From positions 1-64,000 of the forward strand of contig CAZJQI010000011.1 in assembly GCA_964548275.1 (NCBI GenBank): a stretch of DNA of 64,000 nucleotides. The letters run 5' to 3'. The notes under the pieces were generated by a model that saw nothing but the letters and a program-made list of their open reading frames with translations, did not search any database and was not told where the DNA came from. The DNA comes from JAUVUV01 sp964548275. GTDB taxonomy: Bacteria; Gemmatimonadota; Glassbacteria; GWA2-58-10. Positions 17,065 through 26,205 of the stretch are shown piece after piece; position 1 is the first letter of the stretch; each line of letters opens with the position of its first letter. A program made the translations under genes and the position numbers.

Positions 17065-18768
17065 ATGAAATCCGGTGTCTTTTTCTCTCTGCTGGTTCTC
17101 GCTCTTTTCTGCACCTGTGCTGGACAAGGCGCGGAAAAAAAATTCCCTTACCGCTGGACCTACATGTCCAGGAGCCTGAATAACGACAGCCACGTAAAAG
17201 AGGTTGCCGAGATAGCCAAAACTTGCTCAGAGCATGGACTCAACGGCATTCTTCTCTCCTGCGGCGCGGACCGTCTGGACATCCAGGGGCCGGATTACAA
17301 GAGGCGGCTCAAGGAAGTCAAAGAAATCTGCGACGGGCTCGGTGTCGAGATAATCCCCTCGGTATTCTCTATCGGTTACGGCGGCAGCGTGCTGGCCCAC
17401 GACAGGAACCTGGCCGCCGGTATCCCTGTGCGGGACGCTCTGTTCGTGGTGAAAAACAGCCAGGCGCGTATTGCGGCCGACCCGCCGGTGAGTATCCCCA
17501 ACGGCGGTTTCGAGAGTTTCAAGGGAGAAAGCGCCGTGGGTTTCGATTCACCGGAGAAATACGGCGAGGTGATTTCCAGGGACAGGGAAACCGTGAAACA
17601 GGGCAAGTCCTCTCTTCGTTTCGAAAATTTCGGCGACCACCCGGCAGAGGCAGGCCGCCTGAGCTGCGAAACAGCGGTTCATCCCAACCGGCTCTACCGC
17701 ATGAGCTGCTGGGTGAAAAGCGAGGGCATGGACCCCTCCAGGCCTTTCGGCTCCGGCAATCTCAGACTTCAGGCAACCGCCCCGGACGGCCGTCCCCTGG
17801 AATGGATCAATGTCAACATGCCCCCCAGCGCCAACTGGGTCGAAGTGGTGGAAGGGTTCAACAGCAAGGACTGCGATAAAGTGATCATTTCTGTTGCTCC
17901 CTCCAGAGAGCAGAGCGGAAAATTCTGGCTGGATGATTTGAAAATCGAGGAAATCGGCATGGTCAATCTGCTGCGGCGTCCCGGCACTCCGGTCTCGGTG
18001 CGCGGAGAGAAAAACGGCACGGTATATGAAGAGGGCCGCGACTATGCCGAACTAATCGACCCCGAGCTGAATTCCCGTTTCGGCCACGACGGCCCGGCGA
18101 TCAAGCTTCTTCCGGGGAGCCGGATAACCGAGGGCGAACGCCTGCGGGTGAGCTTCTATCACGGCACGCATGTTTACGACAGCCAGACAACCATCTGCAT
18201 GTCCGAGCCTGAAATCTACGAAATCTGGCGTACCAACGCCCGGCTGATCCACGAGCACCTGGCGCCGAATAAATATTTCTTCCACATGGATGAAATCCGC
18301 GCCGGGGGAACCTGCAAGGCCTGCAAGGACCGTAACCTGCCCATGGCCCAAATCCTCGGCGACTGTATCACCAAAGCCCACGGCATCATCCACGAGGTAA
18401 ACCCGCAGGCCGAGATTTTCATCTGGTCGGACATGATCGACCCGATCCACAACGGGAGCGACCGCCGGCCCTACTATTACCATGTGGATGAAAATTACTA
18501 CGGCTCCTGGAACTACATCCCGAAAGACCTGATTATCGCCTGCTGGTGGCACAAGATGCGCAACGAAAGCCTGGCCCATTTCTCCGGGCTCGGATACCGG
18601 ACTGTCGGCGCATCTTACTATGACGCGGACGATCTGGAAAATCCCAAAGACTGGCTGGAGTCCCTGGACAACACCCCGCTGGCAAAAGGGATCATCTACA
18701 CCACCTGGCTTAACAAGTACGACCTGCTCGATGATTTCGGCGATCTGGTTACCGAGCACTGGAAATAA
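17065..18768 (+). CDS. Secreted GH20-like glycoside hydrolase with inserted carbohydrate-binding-like domain
   Basis: A 567-residue exported protein. The N-terminal hydrophobic signal (VFFSLLVLALFCTCAG) ends near residue 20; the Cys residues could serve as a lipobox. The first part (about 25-130) starts a TIM barrel (YRWTYMSRSLNNDSH, HGLNGILLSC). Residues about 135-300 form a beta-sandwich like the CBM4/9 class (IPNGGFESFKGES, RMSCWVKSEG, GKFWLDDLKIEE). The barrel then resumes with YFFHMDEIRAGGTC, whose Asp-Glu pair recalls the GH20 catalytic DE, and IFIWSDMIDP. The ATG at 17065 has AGGAG 8 nt upstream. The family is recognised only at the fold level; the substrate is unknown. It precedes the DUF5107-TPR gene by 171 bp. 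Confidence 0.7.
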   Translation: MKSGVFFSLLVLALFCTCAGQGAEKKFPYRWTYMSRSLNNDSHVKEVAEIAKTCSEHGLNGILLSCGADRLDIQGPDYKRRLKEVKEICDGLGVEIIPSVFSIGYGGSVLAHDRNLAAGIPVRDALFVVKNSQARIAADPPVSIPNGGFESFKGESAVGFDSPEKYGEVISRDRETVKQGKSSLRFENFGDHPAEAGRLSCETAVHPNRLYRMSCWVKSEGMDPSRPFGSGNLRLQATAPDGRPLEWINVNMPPSANWVEVVEGFNSKDCDKVIISVAPSREQSGKFWLDDLKIEEIGMVNLLRRPGTPVSVRGEKNGTVYEEGRDYAELIDPELNSRFGHDGPAIKLLPGSRITEGERLRVSFYHGTHVYDSQTTICMSEPEIYEIWRTNARLIHEHLAPNKYFFHMDEIRAGGTCKACKDRNLPMAQILGDCITKAHGIIHEVNPQAEIFIWSDMIDPIHNGSDRRPYYYHVDENYYGSWNYIPKDLIIACWWHKMRNESLAHFSGLGYRTVGASYYDADDLENPKDWLESLDNTPLAKGIIYTTWLNKYDLLDDFGDLVTEHWK

Positions 18769-18820
18769 AAGCTGATCAGAGCCGTTCCGCTGGCAGGAAA
18801 CCGTATCCGGATTTAAATTG

Positions 18821-18847
18821 CAGGGGCATGGCTCGGCTGTGCCTCTG
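18821..18847 (+). terminator. Weak hairpin after the GH20-like gene
   Basis: CAGGGGCA (18821-18828) can pair with TGCCTCTG (18840-18847), allowing a G-T pair, and ACTTTTAT follows. It is imperfect with a long loop, so a terminator is possible but not firm. It lies in the 171-bp gap before the DUF5107-TPR gene. Confidence 0.3.
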
Positions 18848-18939
18848 ACTTTTATGAGCAATAAGCCGCCGGGCTGTCGAACCGGGTCGAATCTGATCTT
18901 TTCGAACATCCTAATTGCCTGATACGGGAGAATTGATAA

Positions 18940-21900
18940 ATGAATCTCCGGCAATTGCTCACATTCTGCATGATCCTCGGGGCTTTCCGATCCGCAGGTG
19001 CGGATCAGGTGAGAGTTTACGAGCAATCTCTTAGCATACCGACTTACCGGATAGGTGAGGGGGAAATCCTGCCCCGCTGGAACCCGCATTTCGGCAAAAT
19101 CTATCCCTACCCGATGCTGGACAAGCTTACCGATTTCAAGTACGACCGCACCTGCCGCGCTCTCTGGCTGGAGAACGAATACGTGAAAGTGCTCGTGCTG
19201 CCCGAGATCGGCGGGCGGATGCACGGTGCGCAGGACAAAACCAACGGCTATCAGTTCATGTTCGACCAGAAAACGATCAAGCCCGCCCTGGTCGGAAGGG
19301 GAGGAGCATGGATTTCCGGCGGAATCGAGTGGAATTTCCCGGACGGCCACCGGGTCTCAGGCTTCCGCGACACAGACTGGCGGATCGTGGAGAACCCGGA
19401 CGGCTCCAGGACAATCTGGACCGGTGAAATCGAGCGGGTGTTCGGCATGCGCTGGTCTGTGGGCAACACAGTGCACCCGGGGCGCAACTGGATCGAGACA
19501 AAGGTGCGGCTTTTCAACTGTACTCCTTACCCTCATTCTTTTCTCTACTGGGCCGACAGCGGCGTGAGGGGCACTCCTGAGTTCCAGGCCGTGATCCCGG
19601 GTGAGATCTCCACCGGACACGGCAAGCACAGGTTTTTTCACTGGCCGATCCACAATGGGGTGGACTTAAGAAAATGGAAAAACGCCCCCGGCGGCACGAG
19701 CTATTTCGCCTGGGAGAGTGAAAGCGATTATTTCGGCACCTGGAACCCCGAGGACAACGGCGGCCTGGTGCACTGGGCCGACCACCACATAGTGCGGGGC
19801 AAAAAGCTCTGGTTCTGCGGTACCAGCCCTGCAGGGAGGCTCTGGGAGGTAGTGCTCACCGACGGCGACCTTCCGCTTGTCGAGCCCCAGGCCGGAGCCT
19901 ATTCCGACAACCAGCCCGACTATCTCTGGATCATGCCCGGCGAAACCAAGATTTTCAGCCACTACTGGTTCCCGGTGCGCGATATCGGTGCCTGGGACTA
20001 TGCCAACCTGGAGGGTACGCTCGCTCTCAAGCTGGAAAAGAACAAGGTAAAAATCGGCTGGTCTCCCACTGGTGAGAACGCGGATGCCCGGGTGATTCTC
20101 ACTGCCAAAGGCAGGGAGATCTACAGCCGCACTATCGACGCCGGCCCGGGCACACCGTTCACCCACGAGCTCGTTGCTCCAGAGGGTGCAGATCTTTATT
20201 CGCTAAAAATGACCGTGCTCTCCTCCGCTGGCGACACCCTGCTCTTCTTCCAGCACCCCGTACCGGAAAATCCTCCACTGCCCGAACCCGACCCTCCTTT
20301 CCCCCCTGCTGAAAAGCTGGGTTCACAGGACAGCCTGTTTCTGATCGGTGACCACCTCGAACGTTTCCGCCAGCCTGATCGCGCCATTGGTTACTACCGG
20401 GAAGCCTTGCGGCGTGACCCGGAGGATGTCCGTACAAACACTGCCATGGGGCTGGTGCATCTCAAGAGGGGGCTCTACGCCGAGGCCCTGCAGTTATTCG
20501 CCAAAGCTCTGAACCGCCAGCCCTCGTTTGCCAGGGCACGCTACTACCAGGGCCTGGCCGAATTGTGGCTCGGCCGTTTCAGAAAAGCAGAGAAAAACCT
20601 TAACCTGGCGAGCTACTATCTGGCTCACTACGCTGCTGCGCATTTCGAGCTGGCCCAGCTAACAGCCTCGCAGGGCCGCCTGGAGCGCGCGCTTGACCAC
20701 ATTGAGCGCTCGATCAGGGGCAACGCCGACAATGCCCAGGCCCAGGCTGTCAAAGCGCTGATCCTCAACCGCCTGGGCCGCCACGAAAAAGCACTCGCAG
20801 TGGCCTCTGAGGTGCAGAACGCCGATCCGCTGGATTTCCTCTCCCTGGCCGAGCAGGCCGTAGCTCTCGAGCATCTCGGTCGAAAGCCCGAGGCAGAAGC
20901 TGCCAGGGATACCCTGCTTGGGCTGACCCGCGGTTCGTGTGAAAACCACCTCGAGCTGGCTATCCGCTATACCCGCTGCGGCCTATACGGGGATGCAGCG
21001 CGGGTGCTGAGGATAATCACCGATCAGCCGGGCTACGAGAAGTTATCTCCAATGGCCTACTATTATCTGGGCTACTACTACGATCTGCTCGGCAAGAAAC
21101 TTGAATCCAATGTTTTCCGGACAAGGGCTTCGGAGGTCTGTGCCGACTATTGTTTCCCCAGTCGCCTGGAAAGCATTCCTGTGCTGCGTTTCGCCATGGA
21201 GAAAAATCCTCAGGATGCCCGGGCTTTTTACCTGCTCGGCACGCTTTATTTCAGCAAGGACCGCGTGGATGATGCAATCCGTGTCCTTCAGCGCTCAGTT
21301 TCCCTTGATCCCGGTAACGTGGTAGCGCAGAGAAACCTTGGCTATGCCTGGGTCAAGAAAAAAGACCTCGCACGCGCACGAACCGCCTACGAGGCCGCTC
21401 TTGAGGCAGATCACGACCTGCCCCTGGCGATTCTTGAACTGGACAGGGTCTATCATGATCTCGGCCTGCCTGCTGAGCAGCGCGCCTCTTTCCTGGAAAA
21501 ATACAGGGAACAGGCATTCAAGAGCGACCCCCTGCTCAAGCGCCTGATCTCGCTCTATGTCCAGCTCGAACGCTACGATAATGCACTTGAGGCGCTTACC
21601 AGCCAACGCTTTCACTCATGGGAGGGCCGTTACGGGGTGCATCTTTACTGGGTGCAAAGCCGGATCAAAAAAGGCGACTTCGCTTTCGAGGCGGGAGATT
21701 ACAAAAAAGCCCTGGAGCACTACAGGCTCGCTTTGGCCTACCCCTCCAACCTTGAAGTGGAGGAACAGCCCGGAACCATCCATGCCAGGAAACGCTACAA
21801 GTTCGGCCTGGCGCTCGAGGCTCTGGGCAGGGGAAATGAGGCCCGCGAGGAATTCGAGAAGGTGGTGAAAGACAGGCTAAGGCCGAACAATGCTTACCAG

Positions 21901-22197
21901 TATTTCCGTGGGAAAGCGCTCGACAAGCTGGGCAGAAAAGATGAGGCGCGAAAGGTCTATCAGGGATTGCTTAATTCATTGGAGAAACCAGGTATTTCAG
22001 GTCATATTTTTGCCGCGGGGCCTGGGCGACGCCTGTTTGGCGGCCGCCAGGCCGAGGCGCTGATTCATTTCAAACGCGCTCTGGCATTAGAGGGTCTCGA
22101 AAATCACAGGGAAGCTGAAAAGGAGCGTAAAAAGGCGCTCGAACTGGACTCGGAGGTTGAGATGAGCGCTTTCTGCCCGCCAGAGGCCGGCTGGTAA
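18940..22197 (+). CDS. DUF5107 domain protein with C-terminal TPR repeats
   Basis: 1085 residues. After a short signal-like N-terminus (LTFCMILGAFRSAGA) comes a long domain of the DUF5107 type, a beta-rich fold resembling sugar-mutarotase/glycosidase supersandwiches: LPRWNPHFGKIYPYP, LPEIGGRMHGAQDKTNGYQF, GGIEWNFPDGH and GTWNPEDNGG. From about residue 450 the protein is a chain of TPR units (AIGYYREALRRDPEDVRTNTAMG, AFYLLGTLYFSKDRVDDAI and others), at least ten by eye. TPRs scaffold protein contacts. The enzymatic role of DUF5107 is not established to my knowledge. The start at 18940 has GGGAG upstream. It follows the GH20-like gene and may be co-expressed. Confidence 0.82.
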   Translation: MNLRQLLTFCMILGAFRSAGADQVRVYEQSLSIPTYRIGEGEILPRWNPHFGKIYPYPMLDKLTDFKYDRTCRALWLENEYVKVLVLPEIGGRMHGAQDKTNGYQFMFDQKTIKPALVGRGGAWISGGIEWNFPDGHRVSGFRDTDWRIVENPDGSRTIWTGEIERVFGMRWSVGNTVHPGRNWIETKVRLFNCTPYPHSFLYWADSGVRGTPEFQAVIPGEISTGHGKHRFFHWPIHNGVDLRKWKNAPGGTSYFAWESESDYFGTWNPEDNGGLVHWADHHIVRGKKLWFCGTSPAGRLWEVVLTDGDLPLVEPQAGAYSDNQPDYLWIMPGETKIFSHYWFPVRDIGAWDYANLEGTLALKLEKNKVKIGWSPTGENADARVILTAKGREIYSRTIDAGPGTPFTHELVAPEGADLYSLKMTVLSSAGDTLLFFQHPVPENPPLPEPDPPFPPAEKLGSQDSLFLIGDHLERFRQPDRAIGYYREALRRDPEDVRTNTAMGLVHLKRGLYAEALQLFAKALNRQPSFARARYYQGLAELWLGRFRKAEKNLNLASYYLAHYAAAHFELAQLTASQGRLERALDHIERSIRGNADNAQAQAVKALILNRLGRHEKALAVASEVQNADPLDFLSLAEQAVALEHLGRKPEAEAARDTLLGLTRGSCENHLELAIRYTRCGLYGDAARVLRIITDQPGYEKLSPMAYYYLGYYYDLLGKKLESNVFRTRASEVCADYCFPSRLESIPVLRFAMEKNPQDARAFYLLGTLYFSKDRVDDAIRVLQRSVSLDPGNVVAQRNLGYAWVKKKDLARARTAYEAALEADHDLPLAILELDRVYHDLGLPAEQRASFLEKYREQAFKSDPLLKRLISLYVQLERYDNALEALTSQRFHSWEGRYGVHLYWVQSRIKKGDFAFEAGDYKKALEHYRLALAYPSNLEVEEQPGTIHARKRYKFGLALEALGRGNEAREEFEKVVKDRLRPNNAYQYFRGKALDKLGRKDEARKVYQGLLNSLEKPGISGHIFAAGPGRRLFGGRQAEALIHFKRALALEGLENHREAEKERKKALELDSEVEMSAFCPPEAGW

Positions 22198-22320
22198 GAG
22201 GATAATTTATCAGGCAAAACTGTCTTTGCAGAGCTATTTTTCACTGGTGAGACGTGATCCCCCCTCGCGGCCACTTACTGCAAGAAACGATACCCCTCTG
22301 CTTGAATTCCCCTTTCCCTG

Positions 22321-23670
22321 TCAGACCAGGCCGAGAGCCCCCATGGCCCTGGCGACCTTGATCGTGCCTGCAATATTGGCCCCGTTGACATAGTTGTCGG
22401 GGGTTCCAAACTCTTCTGCGGTTTCATAGCAGACTTTATGAATGTTTTTCATGATTTCTTCGAGTCTCTTTTCTGTGTATTCGAACGACCATGTGTCCCG
22501 GCTGGCGTTCTGCTGCATCTCCAGCGCAGAGGTAGCCACTCCGCCTGCATTGGCCGCCTTGCTGGGTCCGTAGGCGATTTTCGCCTCCAGGAATATTCTT
22601 ATCCCCTCCGGTGTTGTGGGCATGTTTGCCCCCTCACCCACAGCAATACAACCGTTGTTTACCAGATTGGCGGCGTCCTTTCCGGTGATCTCGTTCTGTG
22701 TAGCTGAAGGCATCGCAACCTGGCATGGAATTTCCCAGATATTGCCGTTGGCCACATATTTGGCGTGTTTGTGGTAGTCGGTGTAATCTTTGATCCGGCG
22801 GCGTTCAACCTCTTTCAGTTTCTTGACAAGCTCAAAGTCGATTCCCTTCTTGTCATAAACGTAACCGTTGGAGTCCGAGCAAGCCACCACCTTGCCGCCA
22901 AGCTGGTGGATTTTCTCGATGGTATAGATCGCCACGTTTCCGGCACCGGATACAACACAGGTTTTCCCTTCGAAAGAATCCCCACGCACTTTCAGCATGT
23001 CGTTGACAAAATAAACTGTTCCGTACCCGGTGGCCTCTTTACGTACAGGGGAGCCGCCCCAGTTAAGGCCCTTGCCGGTCAATACGCCTGATTCGTAGCG
23101 GTTGGTAAGCCGCTTGTACTGGCCGAACATGTAGCCGATCTCCCTCTTACCCACCCCGATATCCCCTGCCGGAACATCGGTGTATTCTCCCAGGTGGCGG
23201 TAAAGCTCGGTCATGAAACTCTGGCAGAAACGCATCACCTCATCGCTGGATTTTCCTTTCGGATCGAAATCGGCACCCCCCTTGCCGCCGCCGATCGGCA
23301 TACCGGTCAGGGCGTTCTTGAATATCTGCTCGAAACCGAGAAACTTGATAATCCCCAGGTAAACCGATGGATGGAACCTCAAGCCACCCTTGTAAGGGCC
23401 AAGAGCGCTGTTGAACTCCACGCGGAAACCCCTGTTGATCTGCACTTCCCCCTTGTCATCCTGCCAGGGTACACGGAAAATTATCTGGCGTTCCGGCTCG
23501 CAGATACGCTCTATGATCTTGCGATCGCCAAATTCCGGATATTTGACCAGCACCGGACCGAGAGACTCGAATACCTCCCGGACCGCCTGGTGGAACTCAA
23601 TTTCTCCTGGGTTACGCTTGATCACTTCCTGATAAATCGGTTCAAGCTTCTCATCAAGCTGTTTTGTCAT
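22321..23670 (-). CDS. gdhA: NADP-type glutamate dehydrogenase
   Basis: Catalyses reductive amination of 2-oxoglutarate to glutamate, linking ammonium assimilation to carbon flow. Recognisable motifs are the glutamate-site Lys region PYKGGLRFHPSV, PIGGGKGGADFDPKGKS, PAGDIGVGKREIGYMFGQYK, and the NAD(P)-binding VVSGAGNVAIYTIEKI. The length of 449 aa matches the hexameric GdhA group. The ATG at 23670 has AGGAG upstream; an in-frame start at 23700 would include it. Housekeeping gene, single-gene unit, facing the + strand TPR gene end to end. The cofactor is inferred from the subgroup, not proven. Confidence 0.96.
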   Translation of the reverse strand: MTKQLDEKLEPIYQEVIKRNPGEIEFHQAVREVFESLGPVLVKYPEFGDRKIIERICEPERQIIFRVPWQDDKGEVQINRGFRVEFNSALGPYKGGLRFHPSVYLGIIKFLGFEQIFKNALTGMPIGGGKGGADFDPKGKSSDEVMRFCQSFMTELYRHLGEYTDVPAGDIGVGKREIGYMFGQYKRLTNRYESGVLTGKGLNWGGSPVRKEATGYGTVYFVNDMLKVRGDSFEGKTCVVSGAGNVAIYTIEKIHQLGGKVVACSDSNGYVYDKKGIDFELVKKLKEVERRRIKDYTDYHKHAKYVANGNIWEIPCQVAMPSATQNEITGKDAANLVNNGCIAVGEGANMPTTPEGIRIFLEAKIAYGPSKAANAGGVATSALEMQQNASRDTWSFEYTEKRLEEIMKNIHKVCYETAEEFGTPDNYVNGANIAGTIKVARAMGALGLV

Positions 23671-23891
23671 TGTTTCTCCTGTTTCGTTCTCAGGGGGCAA
23701 AGAGACACCTGGCAGCCCTGAAATGCAAAGAAAATTTTTCCCATGCTCATAGGGAAATAAACAATTGTCAGATGTCTTGAATTAAGGAATCAGGATGAGC
23801 ACCCGATGGGGAGCCACACCGGCATTTCAAGGTAAAGGTTTTCCAAATTTCTGTCAATCAATGTTTTCAGCGGACACTACTCCAGGCATGA

Positions 23892-25046
23892 TTATCTTTC
23901 CGACATCATCTCGCTCAGGGCATTTATCAGTGAGCGGCCGATCACTCTCATATCTTCCTCGGTTCTCCGCCACCAGGAAAAACTCAAAGAAACACCGCCT
24001 GAGTCCAGGGTCCTGATCAGCCATTGCCAGAGATGATTGTCCGCAGTGCCCCTTTCACGGACAAAACTGAGGTTCCAGACATAATCATTGAATGTTTTAT
24101 CCGGCAGGCGGCTGAGAAGGCCGTCGGCGACCCACTGATGCGTGCACCACATGCCGTCATCCCCCTTGTGGGGCCAACTGTGAATATCGACCCAGATACC
24201 GGGCTGCAGCTTTTCGACAAGCTCTAGCAGGGTGGCAACCGAAGGATCGTCCGTGCCCACGCCATAGCTCATGTTGACTCCATCCGGCCCGGTGCGCTGG
24301 TTCATGCCCAGTACCACACCGTCGGGATTAATCATCGGCACGATGTGAATAATGTTTTTTTTCAGTATCCTGTCGGTTTCCGGAGAATCTCCCTGCAGAT
24401 ATTCAATAATCGCCTGTGTGATATACGATCCGCTGGTTTCATACGGATGGTTGCGGGCAGTGAGCAGTATTTTGTTTTTCTTATCCTCAGCTGTACCGGG
24501 ATCGGTAATCCTGATACACCAGATATTGCGCCCAAAGCTGGAACTGCCCTCCACCCATTTCTGGAGATTGGCACTCTGTGCCAGACTTTCCATGAATCGC
24601 TCGAGATATCCATAGCTGTATCCGGGGTAGTTTCCAACGTATGTAGTGCCCGGACGGGCGGGCACTGCCAGGCTGGCTGTTATTCCCTCAATATTAGCAT
24701 AGGTCCAGTGCCAGTCTCCCATATCCCCGTAAAAATAGAAATCATACTCGTAATCAGGGTGCCTTTCCAGCGCCGGCCATTCCAGGATAAATTCAACATC
24801 CTGAGTCTTCTCGCCGTGGTTTATCACTTGCGTATTAAAACGAAAGTGGTATGCATCGTTGCTCCCCTTCTCGTTAAATGGTTTCACCCTGAAACGGTTC
24901 GGCGCCTCCCTGATAATATCATCCTGTGATTGCGGGTTTGCTCCGTCAAATCCTGCTTTTACCTCGATTCGAGCTTGTCTTGCGAATCCACTTCCTGTCA
25001 TTCCAAAAACGAATGCTGCAATTAAGATGGCAATACGGCCGCGCAT
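23892..25046 (-). CDS. Exported M14-family carboxypeptidase-like protein, probably degenerate
   Basis: M14 metallopeptidases hydrolyse C-terminal residues using zinc held by HxxE and His. Here HPYE (H200, E203) and DIHSW (H289) keep the ligand pattern. The usual Asn-Arg pair after DGV is replaced (DGVNMSYGVG), and the catalytic Glu segment reads SGGVSLSFSW with Ser355 at the expected Glu position. So zinc binding may persist while peptidase activity is doubtful. An N-terminal beta-domain (about 25-130) precedes the peptidase domain, as in cytosolic-carboxypeptidase-like members. A signal peptide (IAILIAAFVFGMTGSGFA) indicates export. Whether a nearby Glu (E363/E364) substitutes is unknown. 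Confidence 0.78.
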   Translation of the reverse strand: MRGRIAILIAAFVFGMTGSGFARQARIEVKAGFDGANPQSQDDIIREAPNRFRVKPFNEKGSNDAYHFRFNTQVINHGEKTQDVEFILEWPALERHPDYEYDFYFYGDMGDWHWTYANIEGITASLAVPARPGTTYVGNYPGYSYGYLERFMESLAQSANLQKWVEGSSSFGRNIWCIRITDPGTAEDKKNKILLTARNHPYETSGSYITQAIIEYLQGDSPETDRILKKNIIHIVPMINPDGVVLGMNQRTGPDGVNMSYGVGTDDPSVATLLELVEKLQPGIWVDIHSWPHKGDDGMWCTHQWVADGLLSRLPDKTFNDYVWNLSFVRERGTADNHLWQWLIRTLDSGGVSLSFSWWRRTEEDMRVIGRSLINALSEMMSER

Positions 25047-25527
25047 GATTCCTCCTCATAAGTGAAAACTATTTTAATCTATTCTCTCAGGCCGAGACGA
25101 TTAACTCCGTACTGCCTGCTCTCTTTCTTTGCTTTCCCAATGCTGATCAACTTTAAATAATAAATTTTACTATCTTACACCGGTTAAGACAAGAATTAAT
25201 CACTGGTTAACTATTAGCCAGTTCATTTTCCTCCCTTAAATTTATATTTCCACCTAATTTTTCCTCAACATTGCAGGCCTCCACTCTCAATGCCGGCACC
25301 TTTTTTATTACAGGCAAAGAACTATTGACTGTTAAAAGATTTGCCAATTTTATCCTCGATTCTCCAGAATTTCTCTACTCCGTAGAGAGCCGGGATATTT
25401 TTTTGTATTTTATTCTGATTGAATTATATTTTCTCAACCGAATACAATCTCGATACATACTCCGGTTTAAAAGCTCGACTTTTCTTATCCAGTGAAATTT
25501 ACTTTCATTTCCTCCCGGAGGCTTTCA
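25047..25527. other. Divergent AT-rich intergenic region
   Basis: Separates the M14 gene (leftward) from the DUF1080 gene (rightward). It is markedly AT-rich with only short open frames. Promoters for both genes must lie here, but no clear -35/-10 pair, operator or terminator stands out. Confidence 0.4.
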
Positions 25528-26199
25528 ATGACCAGGTGTTTTCAGTTCTGTATATCCGTTTTTTTGATGTACTCTCTGGTGGTTGCCGCTCTTTCAACTG
25601 CCGAGGCCAAAACCGATCTTTCCGGTTTCGTGCCGATTTTCGATGGGAAATCGCTCAGTGGCTGGCACAAGTTAACCGAGGGCGGCGCCTGGCGAGTGAT
25701 CGATGGAGCGATAGTCGGCGATCAGTACCCGGAAGGCCATGGCGGCCTGCTGGTCACGGACAAGCACTACTCAGACTACGAGCTTTACGCCGAGGTGCTG
25801 ACCACCTATCCTCTGGATACCGGACTTTTCCTTCGAATTCTCTCCGTGAGAGAGCATTTCCAGCTCACGATAGACTACCGCCCCACCGGAGAAATCGGGG
25901 CAATCTACGGCCCCTTCCCCACTGGTGGAGGATTCTTCCAGCACTGTTATGAAGGAATCACCTGGTGGGACCCGAATGAATACAACCCGGTAAGAGTCCG
26001 GATCGAGGGGGCAATCCCCAGGATCCAGGTCTGGATCAGAGATAATAAAGTCATGGACTATCAAGATACACCTGTAAACGGCAGGCCGCGCTTTCCCAGG
26101 GCCGGGCCCGTGGGAATCCAGGTGCACCCTGGCAAAAGCTGGGGCAAAGGCAGCAAGGTTTCTTTCCGGAATTTGATGATCAAGGAATTGAACAGGTAG
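25528..26199 (+). CDS. Secreted 3-keto-disaccharide hydrolase-like protein (DUF1080)
   Basis: The DUF1080 fold is a concanavalin-like beta-sandwich; some members hydrolyse 3-keto-glucosides. The 223-residue protein has a signal peptide (VFLMYSLVVAALSTAEA), then VPIFDGKSLSGWHKLTEGGAWRV, the usual family opening, GLLVTDKHYSDYELYAEV, and the closing GPVGIQVHP plus VSFRNLMIKEL. The ATG at 25528 has CGGAGG 6 nt upstream. It runs end to end with the PhoD-like gene (6-bp gap). A Gfo/Idh/MocA oxidoreductase 9 kb away could be a partner in 3-keto sugar chemistry, but this is speculative. Confidence 0.88.
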   Translation: MTRCFQFCISVFLMYSLVVAALSTAEAKTDLSGFVPIFDGKSLSGWHKLTEGGAWRVIDGAIVGDQYPEGHGGLLVTDKHYSDYELYAEVLTTYPLDTGLFLRILSVREHFQLTIDYRPTGEIGAIYGPFPTGGGFFQHCYEGITWWDPNEYNPVRVRIEGAIPRIQVWIRDNKVMDYQDTPVNGRPRFPRAGPVGIQVHPGKSWGKGSKVSFRNLMIKELNR

Positions 26200-26205
26200 A
26201 GTTTC

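Noticed and set aside
18052..19350. 432-codon antisense open frame opposite the GH20-like and DUF5107 genes
   Set aside because: It lies fully opposite well-supported + strand genes, spans their intergenic gap, has no family resemblance and no ribosome-binding site.
25200..25225. Possible sigma-54 promoter TGGTTAACTATTAGC
   Set aside because: The GG/GC spacing fits, but the -12 element is poor (TAGC) and no activator palindrome is upstream.
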